Shown: positions 1 to 10,329 of the stretch, one piece after another
Layout of the letters: every line of letters begins with the position of its first letter
How positions within the stretch are numbered: position 1 is the stretch's first letter
Assembly (NCBI RefSeq): GCF_011064845.1
Contig: NZ_CP049015.1
Span: 1,798,001-1,862,000, forward strand
Length of the DNA: 64,000 nt
Reading direction: 5' to 3'
Source: Citrobacter freundii ATCC 8090 = MTCC 1658 = NBRC 12681
GTDB taxonomy: Bacteria > Pseudomonadota > Gammaproteobacteria > Enterobacterales > Enterobacteriaceae
Notes under the pieces: model-generated
Database searches by the model: none
What the model was told of the DNA's origin: nothing
What the model saw: the letters and a program-made list of their open reading frames with translations, nothing else
Made by a program: the position numbers and the translations under genes

Positions 1-2
1 AT

Positions 3-599
3 GCCGATATTGGCAAGCGTACGCTGCGTAACGCCTGCCTGCGATTCCTGGCCTTTGGCGAAACCCATCTGGCTGACACGCTGGTAAGCAAGCAGTACCG
101 TGAAGCGAACAATATGACCGATGCGCTGGCGGCGCTATCCGCGGCAGTCGCTGCGCAGCTTCCTTGTCGTGATGCGTTGATGCAGGAGTATGACAATAAG
201 TGGCACCATGACGGTCTGGTGATGGATAAATGGTTTATCCTGCAATCCACCAGCCCGGCTAGAAACGTACTGGAAACGGTACGCGGCCTGTTGAAGCATC
301 GCTCTTTTAGCATGAGTAACCCAAACCGCATCCGTTCTCTGATCGGTGCCTTCGCGGGCAGCAACCCGGCAGCATTCCATGCGGAAGATGGTAGCGGTTA
401 TCAGTTCCTGGTTGACATGCTGACTGAGCTCAACAGCCGTAACCCGCAGGTGGCGTCACGCCTGATTGAGCCGCTGATTCGCTTAAAACGTTATGATGCA
501 AAACGTCAGGCGAAGATGCGTGCGGCGCTGGAACAGCTGAAAGGTCTGGAGAATCTGTCAGGCGATCTGTTCGAAAAGATCTCTAAAGCGTTAGCCTGA
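3..599 (+). CDS. pepN: Aminopeptidase N, C-terminal part (partial)
   Basis: C-terminal 198 residues of the M1-family zinc aminopeptidase N, cut by the window start; the frame is open from base 3 (ADIGKRTLRNACLRFLAFGE...) to the TGA at 597. This part is the helical C-terminal domain that covers the active-site cavity; the HEXXH zinc site lies upstream of the window. Sequence and neighbours (pepN followed by convergent ssuB) match E. coli. PepN is the main cytosolic alanyl aminopeptidase and removes N-terminal residues from peptides. Identity is by recognition of the near-identical E. coli C-terminus. Confidence 0.97.
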   Translation, partial: ADIGKRTLRNACLRFLAFGETHLADTLVSKQYREANNMTDALAALSAAVAAQLPCRDALMQEYDNKWHHDGLVMDKWFILQSTSPARNVLETVRGLLKHRSFSMSNPNRIRSLIGAFAGSNPAAFHAEDGSGYQFLVDMLTELNSRNPQVASRLIEPLIRLKRYDAKRQAKMRAALEQLKGLENLSGDLFEKISKALA

Positions 600-606
600 T
601 AATATT

Positions 607-666
607 GCCGGATGGGTCCGGCCTACCATTCACGCGTAGGCCGGATAAGCGGTAGCGCCATCCGGC
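607..666. repeat. REP/BIME palindromic element
   Basis: Two inverted REP-like units (GCCGGATGGGTCCGGCCTAC, then GTAGGCCGGATAAGC...CATCCGGC) separated by a short spacer, in the gap between the convergent ends of pepN and ssuB. This is the classical enterobacterial repetitive extragenic palindrome arrangement; such pairs stabilise mRNA 3' ends and bind DNA gyrase, IHF or Pol I in E. coli. Confidence 0.9.
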
Positions 667-670
667 ATTT

Positions 671-1438
671 TTAACCTTGCTTGCGTAGCTGAACTTCATT
701 GTCGCCACGCTGCATCACCCGGTTCAACACCTCGGCTTCCAGTTCTGTCAAACGCACGGAACCAATCCGGCGAGGTCGTGCAATATCCACCGTTAAATCC
801 AGCCCGATTTTTCCGTCCTCAATCAGCAAAACGCGATCGGCCATTGCTACCGCTTCGCTGACGTCATGGGTGACCAACAGTACGGTAAAGCCGTGCTCTT
901 GCCATAAAGAGACGATCAGCTCCTGCATTTCAAGGCGGGTTAAGGCATCCAGTGCGCCGAGGGGTTCATCCAGCAGCAGCAGACCAGGGCGATGAATTAA
1001 TGCCCGGGCCAGGGCCACGCGCTGTTTTTGTCCGCCAGAAAGCGCTGCGGGCCACTCCTGAGCACGATTCTCCAGTCCAACGGCGGCCAGCGCATCTCGG
1101 GCCGCATTGTGCCAGTGACCTTTCAGACCCAGACCGACGTTATCGATAACCGTCTTCCATGGTAGCAGACGCGCATCCTGAAACATCATACGCGTATCAT
1201 CCTGAATTTCCGCCAGTGGGGTGGTTCCGGCAAGTAATGCGCCTGAGGTGGGCGACTCCAACCCTGCCAGCAGACGCAGCAACGTGCTTTTACCACCACC
1301 GCTGCGGCCAACCACGGCAACGAACTGCCCGGCCTGTATATGCAAATCTAACTGATTGAGCACCGTATTAGCGGCGTATTGTTTTGTCACGGCGCTCAGC
1401 AACAGCGGCGTACCCTGGTTCAAGCGAGCGGTATTCAT
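671..1438 (-). CDS. ssuB: Aliphatic sulfonate ABC transporter ATP-binding protein
   Basis: 255 aa ATPase of the SsuABC alkanesulfonate importer, acting at the inner face of the cytoplasmic membrane. Visible motifs: Walker [10 protein letters not shown] (residues 44-52), signature LSGGQKQR, Walker B LLLLDEP and the H-loop VTHD. The start chosen is the ATG at 1438 (MNTARLNQG..., as in E. coli); it overlaps the ssuC stop as ATGA, so the two are translationally coupled. Last gene of ssuEADCB, which supplies sulfur from sulfonates when sulfate is scarce. The family operon is controlled by Cbl and CysB. Confidence 0.97.
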   Translation of the reverse strand: MNTARLNQGTPLLLSAVTKQYAANTVLNQLDLHIQAGQFVAVVGRSGGGKSTLLRLLAGLESPTSGALLAGTTPLAEIQDDTRMMFQDARLLPWKTVIDNVGLGLKGHWHNAARDALAAVGLENRAQEWPAALSGGQKQRVALARALIHRPGLLLLDEPLGALDALTRLEMQELIVSLWQEHGFTVLLVTHDVSEAVAMADRVLLIEDGKIGLDLTVDIARPRRIGSVRLTELEAEVLNRVMQRGDNEVQLRKQG

Positions 1439-2226
1439 ACGGTAGCCTCCTTTATGTGGTAAGCCGGGTGCCAGCGCAGCCAGACTCGCTCCAGCAATTG
1501 GGCGCTGACGTCGGCAAGTTTGCCGAGTAAGGCGTAGAGAATAATGGCCACCACGACCACATCGGTTTGCAGAAATTCGCGGGCGTTCATCGCCAGGTAG
1601 CCAATACCGGCATTGGCTGAAATGGTTTCTGCGACGATAAGCGTCAGCCACATCAGCCCGAGAGCGAAACGCACACCGACCATAATTGAGGGCAGGGCGC
1701 CAGGGAGGATGACATGAACAAACAGTGAAAAGCCGGACAACCCATAGCTACGCGCCATTTCTACCAGCCCACGATCGATATTACGGATCCCATGCCAGGT
1801 GTTGATGTAAATCGGGAACAGCGTGCCCAACGCAACGAGAAAGATCTTGGCGGATTCATCAATGCCGAACCACAAAATCACCAGCGGGATCAGCGCCAGA
1901 TGCGGTACGTTACGCAGCATCTGCACCGAGGTATCCAGCAGGCGTTCTCCCCAACGCGAAAGACCGCTGATCAGTCCCAGCGTCAGGCCAATCGATCCAC
2001 CGATGGAGAATCCGATCAGCGCGCGCCAGGAACTGATGGCCAGATGCTGCCAAAGCTCGCCGCTGGCGGAAAGCGTCCAGAAGGCTTCGATAACACCCTC
2101 CGGAGAGGGCAGTATGCGGTTGGACAGCCAGCCCATTGATGATGCGAGCTGCCAGAGCGCCACCAGACCTACCGGTAAAAACCAGGGCGCGAGGCGCAAT
2201 AACCATCTGTTTTTCGTCGTTGCCAT
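1435..2226 (-). CDS. ssuC: Aliphatic sulfonate ABC transporter permease
   Basis: 263 aa integral inner-membrane permease, closely matching E. coli SsuC ([26 protein letters not shown]...). It has about six hydrophobic segments and the cytoplasmic EAA loop ([10 protein letters not shown]...[11 protein letters not shown]) that docks the SsuB ATPase. The ATG at 2226 matches the E. coli start; a longer in-frame extension upstream lacks hydrophobic or conserved character. It lies 10 bp after ssuD and overlaps ssuB by 4 bp, so it belongs to the same transcript. Confidence 0.97.
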   Translation of the reverse strand: MATTKNRWLLRLAPWFLPVGLVALWQLASSMGWLSNRILPSPEGVIEAFWTLSASGELWQHLAISSWRALIGFSIGGSIGLTLGLISGLSRWGERLLDTSVQMLRNVPHLALIPLVILWFGIDESAKIFLVALGTLFPIYINTWHGIRNIDRGLVEMARSYGLSGFSLFVHVILPGALPSIMVGVRFALGLMWLTLIVAETISANAGIGYLAMNAREFLQTDVVVVAIILYALLGKLADVSAQLLERVWLRWHPAYHIKEATV

Positions 2227-2236
2227 TAGCCGCTCC

Positions 2237-3382
2237 TTAGCTTTGTGCGACTTTGCGCGGGATGAATTCGTTTGCAACCGCTTCTCCTTGCTGTTGCAGG
2301 CGCTGCGGTTGCGGAATTTCTGGTATCGCGACATCCAGATGCGGGAACAGCAGCTCACCAATCTTGTACGCTTCTTCCAGATGCGGATAGCCGGACAGCA
2401 CAAAGCTGTCGATTCCCAGCGCGGCATACTCGTTAATACGTGCTGCGACCGTAGGACCATCTCCAACCAGTGCGGTCCCTGCGCCACCGCGTACCAGTCC
2501 TACCCCTGCCCACAGATTCGGGCTAATTTCCAGTTTGTCGCGTTTACCGTTGTGCAGTGCAGCCATTCGCTGCTGACCAACCGAATCCGTTTTTGAGAAG
2601 GCGGCCTGGGCTTTGGCGATGGTGTCGTCATCCAGATGGGCTATCAGACGATCCGCTGCCTGCCATGCCTCGTGCGTTGTCTCTCGTACGATCACATGCA
2701 GACGAATGCCGAAGCGGATCTTACGCCCGAGCGCCGCTGCTTTGGTCCGCACCTGTTCAATCTTCGCTTTCACCTGTTCGGGCGGCTCGCCCCAGGTCAG
2801 GTAGAGATCAACCTGTTCTGCAGCAAGATCTTGTGCGGCATCAGACGAGCCGCCGAAATAAAGCGGTGGTCGGGGTTGTTGTACGGGAGGGAAAAACAGC
2901 TTCGCGCCGCGGACGTGAATATGTTTGCCGTTGAAATCCACCGTTTCACCTTGCAGCAAGCGCCGCCAGACCTGAGTAAATTCAGCAGAGGCTTCATAGC
3001 GCTCGGTGTGATCGAGGAACACGCCGTCGCCTGCCAGTTCCTGTGGATCGCTGCCGGTCACCAGGTTAAATAACGCCCGGCCATTTGAGAGTCTGTCGAG
3101 CGTTGCAGCCTGACGTGCGGCAACCGTTGGCGAGGTAACGCTTGGACGCAGCGCGACCAGAAACTTTAATCGCTGGGTGACCGGGATCATCGAGGCGGCG
3201 ACCAGCCAGGCATCTTCGCAAGAGCGACCAGTTGGGATCAGAACGCCGGTAAACCCAAGACGATCGGCCGTTTGCGCGATTTGTTGCAGATAACCGTGAT
3301 CGACAGGGCGCGAACCCTCTTCCGTTCCAAGATAATGACCGTCACCATGGGTGGGTAAAAACCAAAACATGTTCAGACTCAT
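2237..3382 (-). CDS. ssuD: FMNH2-dependent alkanesulfonate monooxygenase
   Basis: 381 aa, the E. coli length. SsuD is a cytosolic luciferase-like TIM-barrel enzyme that uses FMNH2 from SsuE and O2 to split the C-S bond of alkanesulfonates, giving an aldehyde and sulfite. The N-terminus ([20 protein letters not shown]) is essentially that of E. coli, and the family's arginine-rich stretch ([19 protein letters not shown]...RYE) is present. The start overlaps the ssuA stop by 4 bp (ATGA), consistent with operon ssuEADCB. Confidence 0.98.
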   Translation of the reverse strand: MSLNMFWFLPTHGDGHYLGTEEGSRPVDHGYLQQIAQTADRLGFTGVLIPTGRSCEDAWLVAASMIPVTQRLKFLVALRPSVTSPTVAARQAATLDRLSNGRALFNLVTGSDPQELAGDGVFLDHTERYEASAEFTQVWRRLLQGETVDFNGKHIHVRGAKLFFPPVQQPRPPLYFGGSSDAAQDLAAEQVDLYLTWGEPPEQVKAKIEQVRTKAAALGRKIRFGIRLHVIVRETTHEAWQAADRLIAHLDDDTIAKAQAAFSKTDSVGQQRMAALHNGKRDKLEISPNLWAGVGLVRGGAGTALVGDGPTVAARINEYAALGIDSFVLSGYPHLEEAYKIGELLFPHLDVAIPEIPQPQRLQQQGEAVANEFIPRKVAQS

Positions 3383-4353
3383 AATTTTTCTCCTGCCTGC
3401 TGAGTGGGTTGCCAGATACGCTGGCGAATATCGATTTTTTTCGGCACCAGACGGTTGTCATAAAACAGATCGGCGGTTTGTTGTTGCAGGGCTGCAACAG
3501 AGGCGTTGACTGGCACAATGGTGGTTGGCGGACGGTGATCCAGATAAGACGCAATCACCGGTTCTGGCAGTCCCATGGTTTTGGCCAGCAGGGTAATACT
3601 TTGCTGGCGCTGGCTGAGGGTTAACGCATCGGCCTGGCTAAAGGTATCCAGTACGCCAAGAACAAATGCGCCATTTTTCTCGGCATAGGGACGGGCGGCG
3701 AGATAAAACGAACCGGTTTGCTTGAGGTCTGAGCCGTCTTTTAGCACGCGTACATCACCTTGCAGTAACGCGGCGGAATAATAGGGGTCCCAGATAGCCC
3801 ATGCATCAACGTTTCCTTGCTGAAAGGCTGCTCGCGCGTCGGCGGGAGTCAGATAGGTCGGTTGAATATCGGTAAGTTTCAGTCCAGCCTGTTGCAGCGC
3901 CCGGAGCAGTAAATTGTGGGCGCTGGACCCTTTCTGGAAGGCGACTTTATGTCCTTTAAGCTGCGCGACGCTCTGGATCGGGCTATTTTTCGGCACCAGA
4001 ATCACTTCGGCTTTCGGCTTGGGCGGCTCGACGCCCACGTAAACCAGATCGGCTCCGGCAGCCTGGGCGAAAATTGGCGGAATATCACCGGTGCTGCCGA
4101 GATCGATACTGCCGATGTTGAGCGCTTCCAGCATTTGCGGCCCAGCCGGGAATTCGACCCACGAGATTTTAGTCTGCGGATAGCGTTTCTCCAGTAGCTG
4201 ATGGCTTTTGGCCAGCACCATACTGACGCTTCCTTTCTGGTAACCAATACGCAGGGCATCGGGGGCCGATTCTGCGGCATGCCCCAGAGTTGACAACGAC
4301 AACAACCCACTCAGTGCCAGCCATGACGTGTGACGCTTGAGAAGATCAAGCAT
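3379..4353 (-). CDS. ssuA: Aliphatic sulfonate-binding periplasmic protein
   Basis: 324 aa solute-binding protein that captures sulfonates in the periplasm for SsuBC. The N-terminus is a signal peptide (basic LLKRH, hydrophobic core, GHA cleavage near residue 26) followed by the mature start [15 protein letters not shown]. The ATG at 4353 is preceded by GAGG eight bases upstream; a GTG at 4362 is also in frame but would place the Shine-Dalgarno inside the gene. The start overlaps the ssuE end by 8 bp. The signal peptide differs from E. coli while the mature protein is conserved. Confidence 0.96.
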   Translation of the reverse strand: MLDLLKRHTSWLALSGLLSLSTLGHAAESAPDALRIGYQKGSVSMVLAKSHQLLEKRYPQTKISWVEFPAGPQMLEALNIGSIDLGSTGDIPPIFAQAAGADLVYVGVEPPKPKAEVILVPKNSPIQSVAQLKGHKVAFQKGSSAHNLLLRALQQAGLKLTDIQPTYLTPADARAAFQQGNVDAWAIWDPYYSAALLQGDVRVLKDGSDLKQTGSFYLAARPYAEKNGAFVLGVLDTFSQADALTLSQRQQSITLLAKTMGLPEPVIASYLDHRPPTTIVPVNASVAALQQQTADLFYDNRLVPKKIDIRQRIWQPTQQAGEKL

Positions 4354-4921
4354 GGGCGGCACCTCGCAGGGTGTTCAGTTGAGGAAGTTGGACGTCGCGA
4401 CGATGCAACGCCAGCCAGAAGGTATCAAGCGCACTGTCCAGACGCTGCTGAAGGTTAGGCGTAAACTGAGGTTTATGTTGATAATCAATTACCTGCGAAT
4501 CATCGGCAAACACACCGTGCAGGATCTCCTGGGCCTTTAATGCGCTCAGTACCGGTTTCAGCGCGTAATCGACGGCAAGCAAATGCGCCACGCTGCCGCC
4601 GGTAGCCAACGGCAAAACTACTTTCCCTTCCAGCGCTCGCTCGGGGAGCAGATCGAGCAGGGTTTTCAGGGCGCCAGAGTAAGCGGCTTTATAGACCGGC
4701 GTGGCGACAATCAGCCCGTCTGCATCCTGCAATTGTTCGCTAAATGTCTTCAACGCCGGACTGTCAAAACGGGCATAGATTAGGTCTTCCGGGGCAAAGT
4801 TATGCAGGTTCCAGTGAAAGACTTCGACATCATGACCGTTTAGTTTTTCTCGGGCATATTCCAGTAACGCGCTGGAGCGAGAGGGAAAGCGTGGGCTTCC
4901 CGCCAGAGTAATGACGCGCAT
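4346..4921 (-). CDS. ssuE: NAD(P)H-dependent FMN reductase
   Basis: 191 aa flavodoxin-fold reductase, same length as E. coli SsuE, and first gene of the ssu operon. It reduces FMN with NAD(P)H and passes FMNH2 to SsuD. The flavin phosphate-binding loop is visible near the N-terminus ([16 protein letters not shown]), as is the conserved [21 protein letters not shown]. The ATG at 4921 is followed upstream by an AT-rich region in which the operon promoter and the Cbl site should lie. Confidence 0.97.
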   Translation of the reverse strand: MRVITLAGSPRFPSRSSALLEYAREKLNGHDVEVFHWNLHNFAPEDLIYARFDSPALKTFSEQLQDADGLIVATPVYKAAYSGALKTLLDLLPERALEGKVVLPLATGGSVAHLLAVDYALKPVLSALKAQEILHGVFADDSQVIDYQHKPQFTPNLQQRLDSALDTFWLALHRRDVQLPQLNTLRGAAHA

Positions 4922-5048
4922 AATTTTAATCTCCCCTTATAACTAATTGTTTGCTTTTGCTTAACATTGATAACAATTTATGCAGTCTGGCAGAGAGATT
5001 TTGTTTATCGAAATGATTTATACGGGATAGAAAAGTCGAAAAATAAAT

Positions 5049-5173
5049 ATACCCGTCATACTTCAAGTTGCATGTGCGTTGGCTTTCCTCGCTCACCCCA
5101 GTCACGTACTGGTGTACGTTCCTGGGGATTTGCTGCGTCGCCGCCTTCCTGCAATTCGAATTATTTAGGGTGT
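5049..5173. repeat. ERIC (IRU) element
   Basis: About 125 bp ERIC sequence. The ends carry the diagnostic ATACCCGTCATACTTCAAG and the complement of CCCTAAATAATTCGAATTGC, with the internal GCGTTGGC and CTCACCCCAGTCACGTACT blocks. It sits between ssuE and pyrD in the intergenic gap. ERICs are non-coding, imperfectly palindromic, and transcribed only from neighbouring promoters. In E. coli this gap holds a fimbrial cluster (ycbQ region), which is absent here. Confidence 0.92.
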
Positions 5174-5187
5174 AAAAAGCAGGGGCG

Positions 5188-5203
5188 AGGAAAACGATTG
5201 CTA
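5188..5203 (+). promoter_or_regulatory. PurR-like operator of pyrD
   Basis: AGGAAAACGATTGCTA matches the PurR 16-mer ACGCAAACGTTTGCGT at 11 positions, including the central CG, about 50 bp before the inferred pyrD -10. E. coli pyrD is a known PurR target. Assignment rests on motif and position. Confidence 0.65.
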
Positions 5204-5244
5204 TTTATTGCCGCAGGTCAATTCCCTTTTTGCTCGCGATCGCA

Positions 5245-5288
5245 CATAATACGCCCCCGGTTTGCACACCGGGAATCCAGGAGAGTTC
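5245..5288 (+). promoter_or_regulatory. pyrD promoter -10 and regulatory leader hairpin
   Basis: A -10-like CATAAT (5245-5250) is followed by a C-run and a perfect 6-bp stem CCCGGT (5256-5261)/ACCGGG (5268-5273), ending just before the Shine-Dalgarno CAGGAGAG. In E. coli pyrC and pyrD, high CTP favours starting at upstream C residues, forming a hairpin that hides the ribosome site; starting 2-3 bases later at G loses the stem. The layout here fits that switch. Confidence 0.75.
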
Positions 5289-6299
5289 ATGTACTACCCC
5301 TTCGTTCGTAAAGCCCTTTTTCAGCTCGATCCAGAGCGCGCTCATGAATTGACATTCCAGCAATTACGTCGCATTACCGGCACACCGCTTGAAGCGCTTG
5401 TGCGCCAGAAAGTACCGGCAAAACCGGTTACCTGTATGGGGTTGACGTTTAAGAATCCGCTCGGGCTTGCTGCCGGACTGGATAAAGACGGGGAGTGCAT
5501 TGATGCGCTCGGCGCGATGGGATTTGGTTCCATTGAGATTGGTACCGTGACGCCACGCCCTCAGCCGGGTAACGATAAACCGCGTCTGTTCCGTCTGGTC
5601 GATGCAGAAGGTTTGATCAACCGTATGGGGTTTAATAACCACGGGGTTGATAACCTGGTTGAGAACGTTAAAAAATCGCATTTTGACGGTATTCTGGGGA
5701 TTAATATTGGTAAGAATAAAGATACCCCAGTAGAGAACGGCAAAGATGACTATCTGATTTGTATGGAAAAAGTCTATGCTTATGCGGGTTATATCGCGAT
5801 TAATATCTCTTCACCGAATACGCCGGGATTACGTACGCTGCAATACGGCGAGGCGCTAGACGATCTTCTGACGGCAATTAAAAATAAGCAAAATGATCTG
5901 CAAGCGATCCACCATAAATATGTTCCAGTGGCGGTAAAGATCGCGCCGGATCTTTCTGTGGAAGAACTGATCCAGGTTGCTGACAGTTTAGTTCGTCATA
6001 ATATTGATGGCGTAATTGCGACTAACACCACGCTCGATCGTTCTCTCGTTCAAGGAATGAAAAATTGCGATCAAATGGGTGGCCTGAGCGGTCGACCGTT
6101 ACAATTAAAAAGTACAGAAATTATTCGCCAGTTGTCTCAGGAATTAAAAGGCCAACTGCCGATTATTGGTGTTGGTGGTATCGACTCGGTGATTGCTGCA
6201 CGTGAGAAAATAGCTGCTGGTGCAACCCTCGTACAGATTTATTCGGGCTTTATTTTTAAAGGTCCGCCGTTGATAAAAGAAATCGTCAGCAATATCTGA
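5289..6299 (+). CDS. pyrD: Dihydroorotate dehydrogenase (quinone), class 2
   Basis: 336 aa, equal to E. coli PyrD. It is an FMN TIM-barrel enzyme on the inner face of the cytoplasmic membrane that oxidises dihydroorotate to orotate and passes electrons to quinone, the fourth step of UMP synthesis. The amphipathic N-terminal helix of class 2 enzymes ([20 protein letters not shown]), the class 2 serine region ([15 protein letters not shown]) and FMN phosphate loops ([19 protein letters not shown]) are visible. The ATG at 5289 follows AGGAGAG; an upstream in-frame start would lie inside the regulatory hairpin. Confidence 0.98.
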   Translation: MYYPFVRKALFQLDPERAHELTFQQLRRITGTPLEALVRQKVPAKPVTCMGLTFKNPLGLAAGLDKDGECIDALGAMGFGSIEIGTVTPRPQPGNDKPRLFRLVDAEGLINRMGFNNHGVDNLVENVKKSHFDGILGINIGKNKDTPVENGKDDYLICMEKVYAYAGYIAINISSPNTPGLRTLQYGEALDDLLTAIKNKQNDLQAIHHKYVPVAVKIAPDLSVEELIQVADSLVRHNIDGVIATNTTLDRSLVQGMKNCDQMGGLSGRPLQLKSTEIIRQLSQELKGQLPIIGVGGIDSVIAAREKIAAGATLVQIYSGFIFKGPPLIKEIVSNI

Positions 6300-6315
6300 A
6301 TGCTACCTTAATCAC

Positions 6316-6350
6316 AAACCAGGGCTTTATTTCTAGCCCTGGTTGTTTTA
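6316..6350 (+). terminator. Rho-independent terminator of pyrD
   Basis: A 9-bp stem ACCAGGGCT/AGCCCTGGT (6318-6326/6335-6343) is followed by TGTTTTA, 17 bases after the pyrD stop. Confidence 0.85.
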
Positions 6351-6464
6351 TATTCCTTTACTGTTGCTTATTTAAACATTCTGAGCTTTTATTATTAGGG
6401 CAATAAACGAAGCGGCAAAAGGATACTGTCGTAACGGTGATGATTAAGGAAAGGAGAGAAACTG

Positions 6465-7007
6465 ATGCGAATTAAACCCGACGATAACTGGCGCTGGTAT
6501 TATGATGAAGAGCACGATCGTATGATGCTCGATTTAGCCAATGGCATGTTATTCCGCTCGCGTTTTGCTCGTAAAATGCTCACTCCTGATGCATTTTCTC
6601 CGTCAGGTTTTTGTGTTGATGACGCCGCGCTTTATTTTTCCTTTGAAGAAAAATGTCGCTACCTGGATTTAGCCAAAGAACAAAAAGCGGAACTGGTGCT
6701 CAATGCGCTGGTGGCGATTCGTTATCTCAAACCGCAAATGCCGAAAAGCTGGCACTTTGTTGCACACGGTATTAACTGGTCGCCGGTCGTGGGTGACGCT
6801 GCCTGTGTTGATTTAAGCGATACCGATGAACAGGTAAACCTGTTAGTGGTTGAGCCGGGTGAAAACGCCGCGCTTTGTCTGCTTGCGCAACCTGGTGTGG
6901 TTATCGCCGGGCGTACGATGCAGCTTGGCGATGCGATTAAAATAATGAATGACAGACTGAAACCGCAGGCCGTTGTTGACAGTTTCAGCCTTGAGCAGGC
7001 GGTTTAG
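6465..7007 (+). CDS. zapC: Cell division protein ZapC
   Basis: 180 aa, same length and nearly the same sequence as E. coli ZapC ([20 protein letters not shown]...). It is a soluble cytosolic protein that binds FtsZ, promotes lateral bundling of protofilaments and suppresses FtsZ GTPase activity at the Z-ring. No signal peptide or membrane segment. The ATG follows AGGAGAG. It ends 4 bp inside the convergent ycbX. Confidence 0.96.
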   Translation: MRIKPDDNWRWYYDEEHDRMMLDLANGMLFRSRFARKMLTPDAFSPSGFCVDDAALYFSFEEKCRYLDLAKEQKAELVLNALVAIRYLKPQMPKSWHFVAHGINWSPVVGDAACVDLSDTDEQVNLLVVEPGENAALCLLAQPGVVIAGRTMQLGDAIKIMNDRLKPQAVVDSFSLEQAV

Positions 7008-8110
7008 CTCTCCAGCCTGATTGCCGTTTTGGGAACACAACTGCAGCACAGAATCGTTCCGTCGTCCCCTATCGCTGATTTCTTCAACGGGCTAACTTCG
7101 CCATCTACCAGTCGAATTCGACAGCATCCGCAAATGCCTGCCCGGCATGAATAGGGAACCCGGATACCCTGGTTTTCCAGCTGTTCAAGCAATACCTGCT
7201 GATTATTTCCGCGAAAGGTCTGTCCCTGCCAGTCAATAAGCACCGTGGCATCAGGTTGTTGTTCGGGTGCAGTGTCGTCTAATTCCGCTGCGCCGTACGC
7301 CCTGGCGGGGCCGGTTGCCAAAATCTCTACCTCATCGCCGACGCGAATAACGCCACTGTTGCGTGCGATAAGATTCTGGCCGAAATCGACATCGCCGTTA
7401 TCTACCGCAGTACGGAAGGTTTGCAGTGTTGCGAGCGGTTCGCCGGATGGATGTTTCTGGCCTTTTTCCGGGCTAACGGTAGTGAAAATACAGCGGCTAC
7501 AGGGTTTTGCAACATCAAAAATGACGTCGCCAATACGAATCACTTTCCAGGTATCTTCTTCCCAGGCGCCAGCTCCCGAAACCACCAGATTGGGGCGGAA
7601 CTGTTCCATTTTGACGCTTGCCGGACAGCGCTGTTGCACATCGCGCAGGGATGCTTCGTTGGCCAGCAGATAGGGATAACCATCAGCGAAGGATAAAGGA
7701 ACATCAACATGTCGTTTTACACGGCGCGTCAGCTGCGGACCGACCCAGCGTAGCTGCACGTCACGGGAGAAAAAACTGCTAAGCCACTGGTTAATAGCCA
7801 CTGGCGCAATGCGCGCGGTAAAATGATTTCCCCATACTTCAGTTGGCGCATCCTGGGTGGCGAAGTCGGCAAATCGTACGAGCGCACTGCTGCCGTCTGG
7901 AGCCGTAAGATGCAGCCCATCGTGGAATGGGGACGGCGTAAAACGGACCATTTGTGGGAACTGGCGGGCGGTTATGAACGTTCCATCAGGTTCAGTGATC
8001 ATAAATATGCGATCAAAGGCGAGACCGCTAATATCTGCCAGGGCATGCGTAAGCCCAATGCCGCGCATTGATTTAACCGGATGAATAAAAAGTCGGGTTA
8101 ACGTGACCAC
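7004..8110 (-). CDS. ycbX: MOSC-domain 2Fe-2S protein YcbX (N-hydroxylated base reduction)
   Basis: 368 aa. An N-terminal MOSC_N beta-barrel and a MOSC domain (with [11 protein letters not shown]) are fused to a C-terminal plant-type ferredoxin domain ([13 protein letters not shown]...CCSC). In E. coli YcbX, with a molybdenum cofactor, detoxifies N-hydroxylated bases such as 6-hydroxylaminopurine. The start chosen is the GTG at 8110 ([17 protein letters not shown]), preceded by GAGGGG seven bases away and matching the E. coli N-terminus; there is no suitable ATG nearby. Divergent from rlmL, convergent with zapC. Confidence 0.95.
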   Translation of the reverse strand: MVTLTRLFIHPVKSMRGIGLTHALADISGLAFDRIFMITEPDGTFITARQFPQMVRFTPSPFHDGLHLTAPDGSSALVRFADFATQDAPTEVWGNHFTARIAPVAINQWLSSFFSRDVQLRWVGPQLTRRVKRHVDVPLSFADGYPYLLANEASLRDVQQRCPASVKMEQFRPNLVVSGAGAWEEDTWKVIRIGDVIFDVAKPCSRCIFTTVSPEKGQKHPSGEPLATLQTFRTAVDNGDVDFGQNLIARNSGVIRVGDEVEILATGPARAYGAAELDDTAPEQQPDATVLIDWQGQTFRGNNQQVLLEQLENQGIRVPYSCRAGICGCCRIRLVDGEVSPLKKSAIGDDGTILCCSCVPKTAIRLES

Positions 8111-8147
8111 TGTACAGCCCCTCGAATGAAAATAAGCCTTCAACTTT

Positions 8148-8175
8148 ATGACATACAGCCCATATTAGCTATAAT
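8148..8175 (+). promoter_or_regulatory. Candidate rlmL promoter
   Basis: A perfect -10 TATAAT (8170-8175) lies 33 bases before the rlmL ATG, with ATGACA (8148-8153) at 16-bp spacing as a -35. It sits in the short divergent gap with ycbX. Confidence 0.7.
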
Positions 8176-8208
8176 GCGCAGCAATTTTCTCGGAGTAAAA
8201 GTGACATT

Positions 8209-10317
8209 ATGAATTCTCTGTTTGCCAGTACGGCCCGCGGGCTGGAAGAGCTGTTAAAAACTGAACTGGAAAACCTCGGCGCGCTGGAGTGTCAGGTCGT
8301 TCAGGGTGGGGTCCATTTTAAGGGCGACACGCGGCTTGTTTACCAGAGCCTGATGTGGAGTCGCCTGGCCTCGCGCATTATCCTGCCGATGGGAGAGTGC
8401 AAGGTCTACAGCGATCTTGATCTGTACCTCGGCGTTCAGGCAATCGACTGGACAGAGATATTTAACCCTGGTGCTACGTTTGCCGTTCATTTTAGCGGCC
8501 TGAACGAAACCATTCGTAACAGCCAGTACGGCGCGCTAAAGGTCAAGGATGCGATTGTCGATGCATTTACCCGTAAAAATATGCCGCGTCCGAATGTGGA
8601 TCGTGAATCTCCGGATCTGCGCATCAACGTCTGGTTGAATAAAGATACCGCCAGCATTGCGCTCGATCTGAGCGGTGATGGTTTGCACCAGCGTGGCTAT
8701 CGCGATCGCGCGGGTCAGGCACCGATTAAAGAAACGCTGGCCGCCGCTATTGTTATGCGTTCTGGCTGGCAGCCGGGAACCCCGTTACTCGATCCGATGT
8801 GTGGTTCCGGCACACTGCTGATTGAAGCTGCGATGTGGGCAACCGATCGCGCGCCGGGCCTGCACCGCGGGTACTGGGGCTTCAGCGGTTGGGCGCAGCA
8901 CGACGAAGCCGTCTGGCAAGAAGTTAAAGCCGAAGCGCAGGTGCGTGCGCGTAAGGGACTGGCTGACTATACCTCGCATTTTTATGGATCCGACAGCGAT
9001 GCGCGCGTGATTGAAAAAGCGCGCAGTAACGCTCGCCGCGCCGGTATCGCCGATCTGATGACGTTTGAGGTTAAAGATGTCGCCAAACTGAGCAATCCGT
9101 TGCCGAAAGGACCGTATGGGACGGTTATCAGTAACCCGCCTTACGGCGAACGTCTGGATAGCGAACCGGCGCTGATTGCCCTGCACAGCCTGCTGGGCCG
9201 TACGATGAAAAACCAGTTTGGCGGCTGGAATTTGTCGCTGTTCAGCGCCTCTCCGGATCTGCTCAGCAGCCTGCAATTACGTGCCGACAAGCAGTTCAAG
9301 GCGAAAAACGGCCCGCTGGATTGTGTGCAGAAAAACTATCACGTTGCAGAGACCACCGCGGACAGCAAGCCTGCCACGGTCGCGGAAGATTATGCTAACC
9401 GCCTGCGCAAGAACATCAAGAAACTGGAAAAATGGGCGCGCCAGGAAGGCATTGAATGTTATCGCCTGTATGACGCTGATCTGCCGGAATACAACGTTGC
9501 TGTAGATCGTTACGGTGAGTGGGTCGTGGTTCAGGAATATGCCCCACCGAAGACAGTTGATGCGCAAAAAGCGCGCCAACGCCTGTTTGACATTATTGCC
9601 GCAACGCTGTCAGTACTGGAAATCGCGCCCAATAAACTGGTGCTGAAAACCCGTGAACGGCAGAAAGGCAAGAATCAGTATCAGAAGATGAATGAGAAGG
9701 GTGAATTCATTGAGGTAAGCGAGTACAACGCGCGCCTGTGGGTGAACCTGACTGACTACCTTGATACGGGTTTATTCCTCGATCACCGTATTGCGCGCCG
9801 TATGCTGGGGCAGATGAGTAAAGGTAAGGACTTCCTTAACCTGTTCTCCTACACCGGCAGCGCCAGCGTACATGCAGGATTGGGCGGTGCGCGTAGCACC
9901 ACGACGGTTGATATGTCGCGTACCTATCTGGAATGGGCGGAACGCAACCTGCGTCTGAACGGCCTGAGCGGTCGCGCTCACCGTTTAATTCAGGCCGATT
10001 GCCTGGGCTGGTTGCGTGATGCCAATGAACAGTTTGATCTGATTTTCATCGATCCGCCGACGTTCTCTAACTCAAAACGTATGGAAGACTCGTTTGATGT
10101 GCAGCGCGATCATTTGGCGCTGATGAAAGATCTGAAACGTCTGCTGCGTAAAGACGGCACGATCATGTTCTCCAACAACAAACGTGGGTTCCGTATGGAT
10201 CTCGACGGTTTGGCTGAACTGGGATTGAAAGCACAAGAAATCACCCAAAAAACGCTTTCCCAGGACTTTGCCCGTAACCGTCAGATCCACAATTGCTGGC
10301 TGATTACCGCAGCCTGA
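8209..10317 (+). CDS. rlmL: Bifunctional 23S rRNA methyltransferase RlmKL
   Basis: 702 aa fusion enzyme. The N-terminal THUMP and RlmL domain makes m2G2445 (catalytic [11 protein letters not shown] site [13 protein letters not shown]). The C-terminal RlmK domain makes m7G2069 ([14 protein letters not shown]; catalytic [10 protein letters not shown]). Both modifications are in domain V of 23S rRNA. Length and order agree with E. coli RlmKL. It is followed 12 bp later by uup, so the two probably share a transcript. Confidence 0.98.
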   Translation: MNSLFASTARGLEELLKTELENLGALECQVVQGGVHFKGDTRLVYQSLMWSRLASRIILPMGECKVYSDLDLYLGVQAIDWTEIFNPGATFAVHFSGLNETIRNSQYGALKVKDAIVDAFTRKNMPRPNVDRESPDLRINVWLNKDTASIALDLSGDGLHQRGYRDRAGQAPIKETLAAAIVMRSGWQPGTPLLDPMCGSGTLLIEAAMWATDRAPGLHRGYWGFSGWAQHDEAVWQEVKAEAQVRARKGLADYTSHFYGSDSDARVIEKARSNARRAGIADLMTFEVKDVAKLSNPLPKGPYGTVISNPPYGERLDSEPALIALHSLLGRTMKNQFGGWNLSLFSASPDLLSSLQLRADKQFKAKNGPLDCVQKNYHVAETTADSKPATVAEDYANRLRKNIKKLEKWARQEGIECYRLYDADLPEYNVAVDRYGEWVVVQEYAPPKTVDAQKARQRLFDIIAATLSVLEIAPNKLVLKTRERQKGKNQYQKMNEKGEFIEVSEYNARLWVNLTDYLDTGLFLDHRIARRMLGQMSKGKDFLNLFSYTGSASVHAGLGGARSTTTVDMSRTYLEWAERNLRLNGLSGRAHRLIQADCLGWLRDANEQFDLIFIDPPTFSNSKRMEDSFDVQRDHLALMKDLKRLLRKDGTIMFSNNKRGFRMDLDGLAELGLKAQEITQKTLSQDFARNRQIHNCWLITAA

Positions 10318-10329
10318 AAGGAAAATTAA

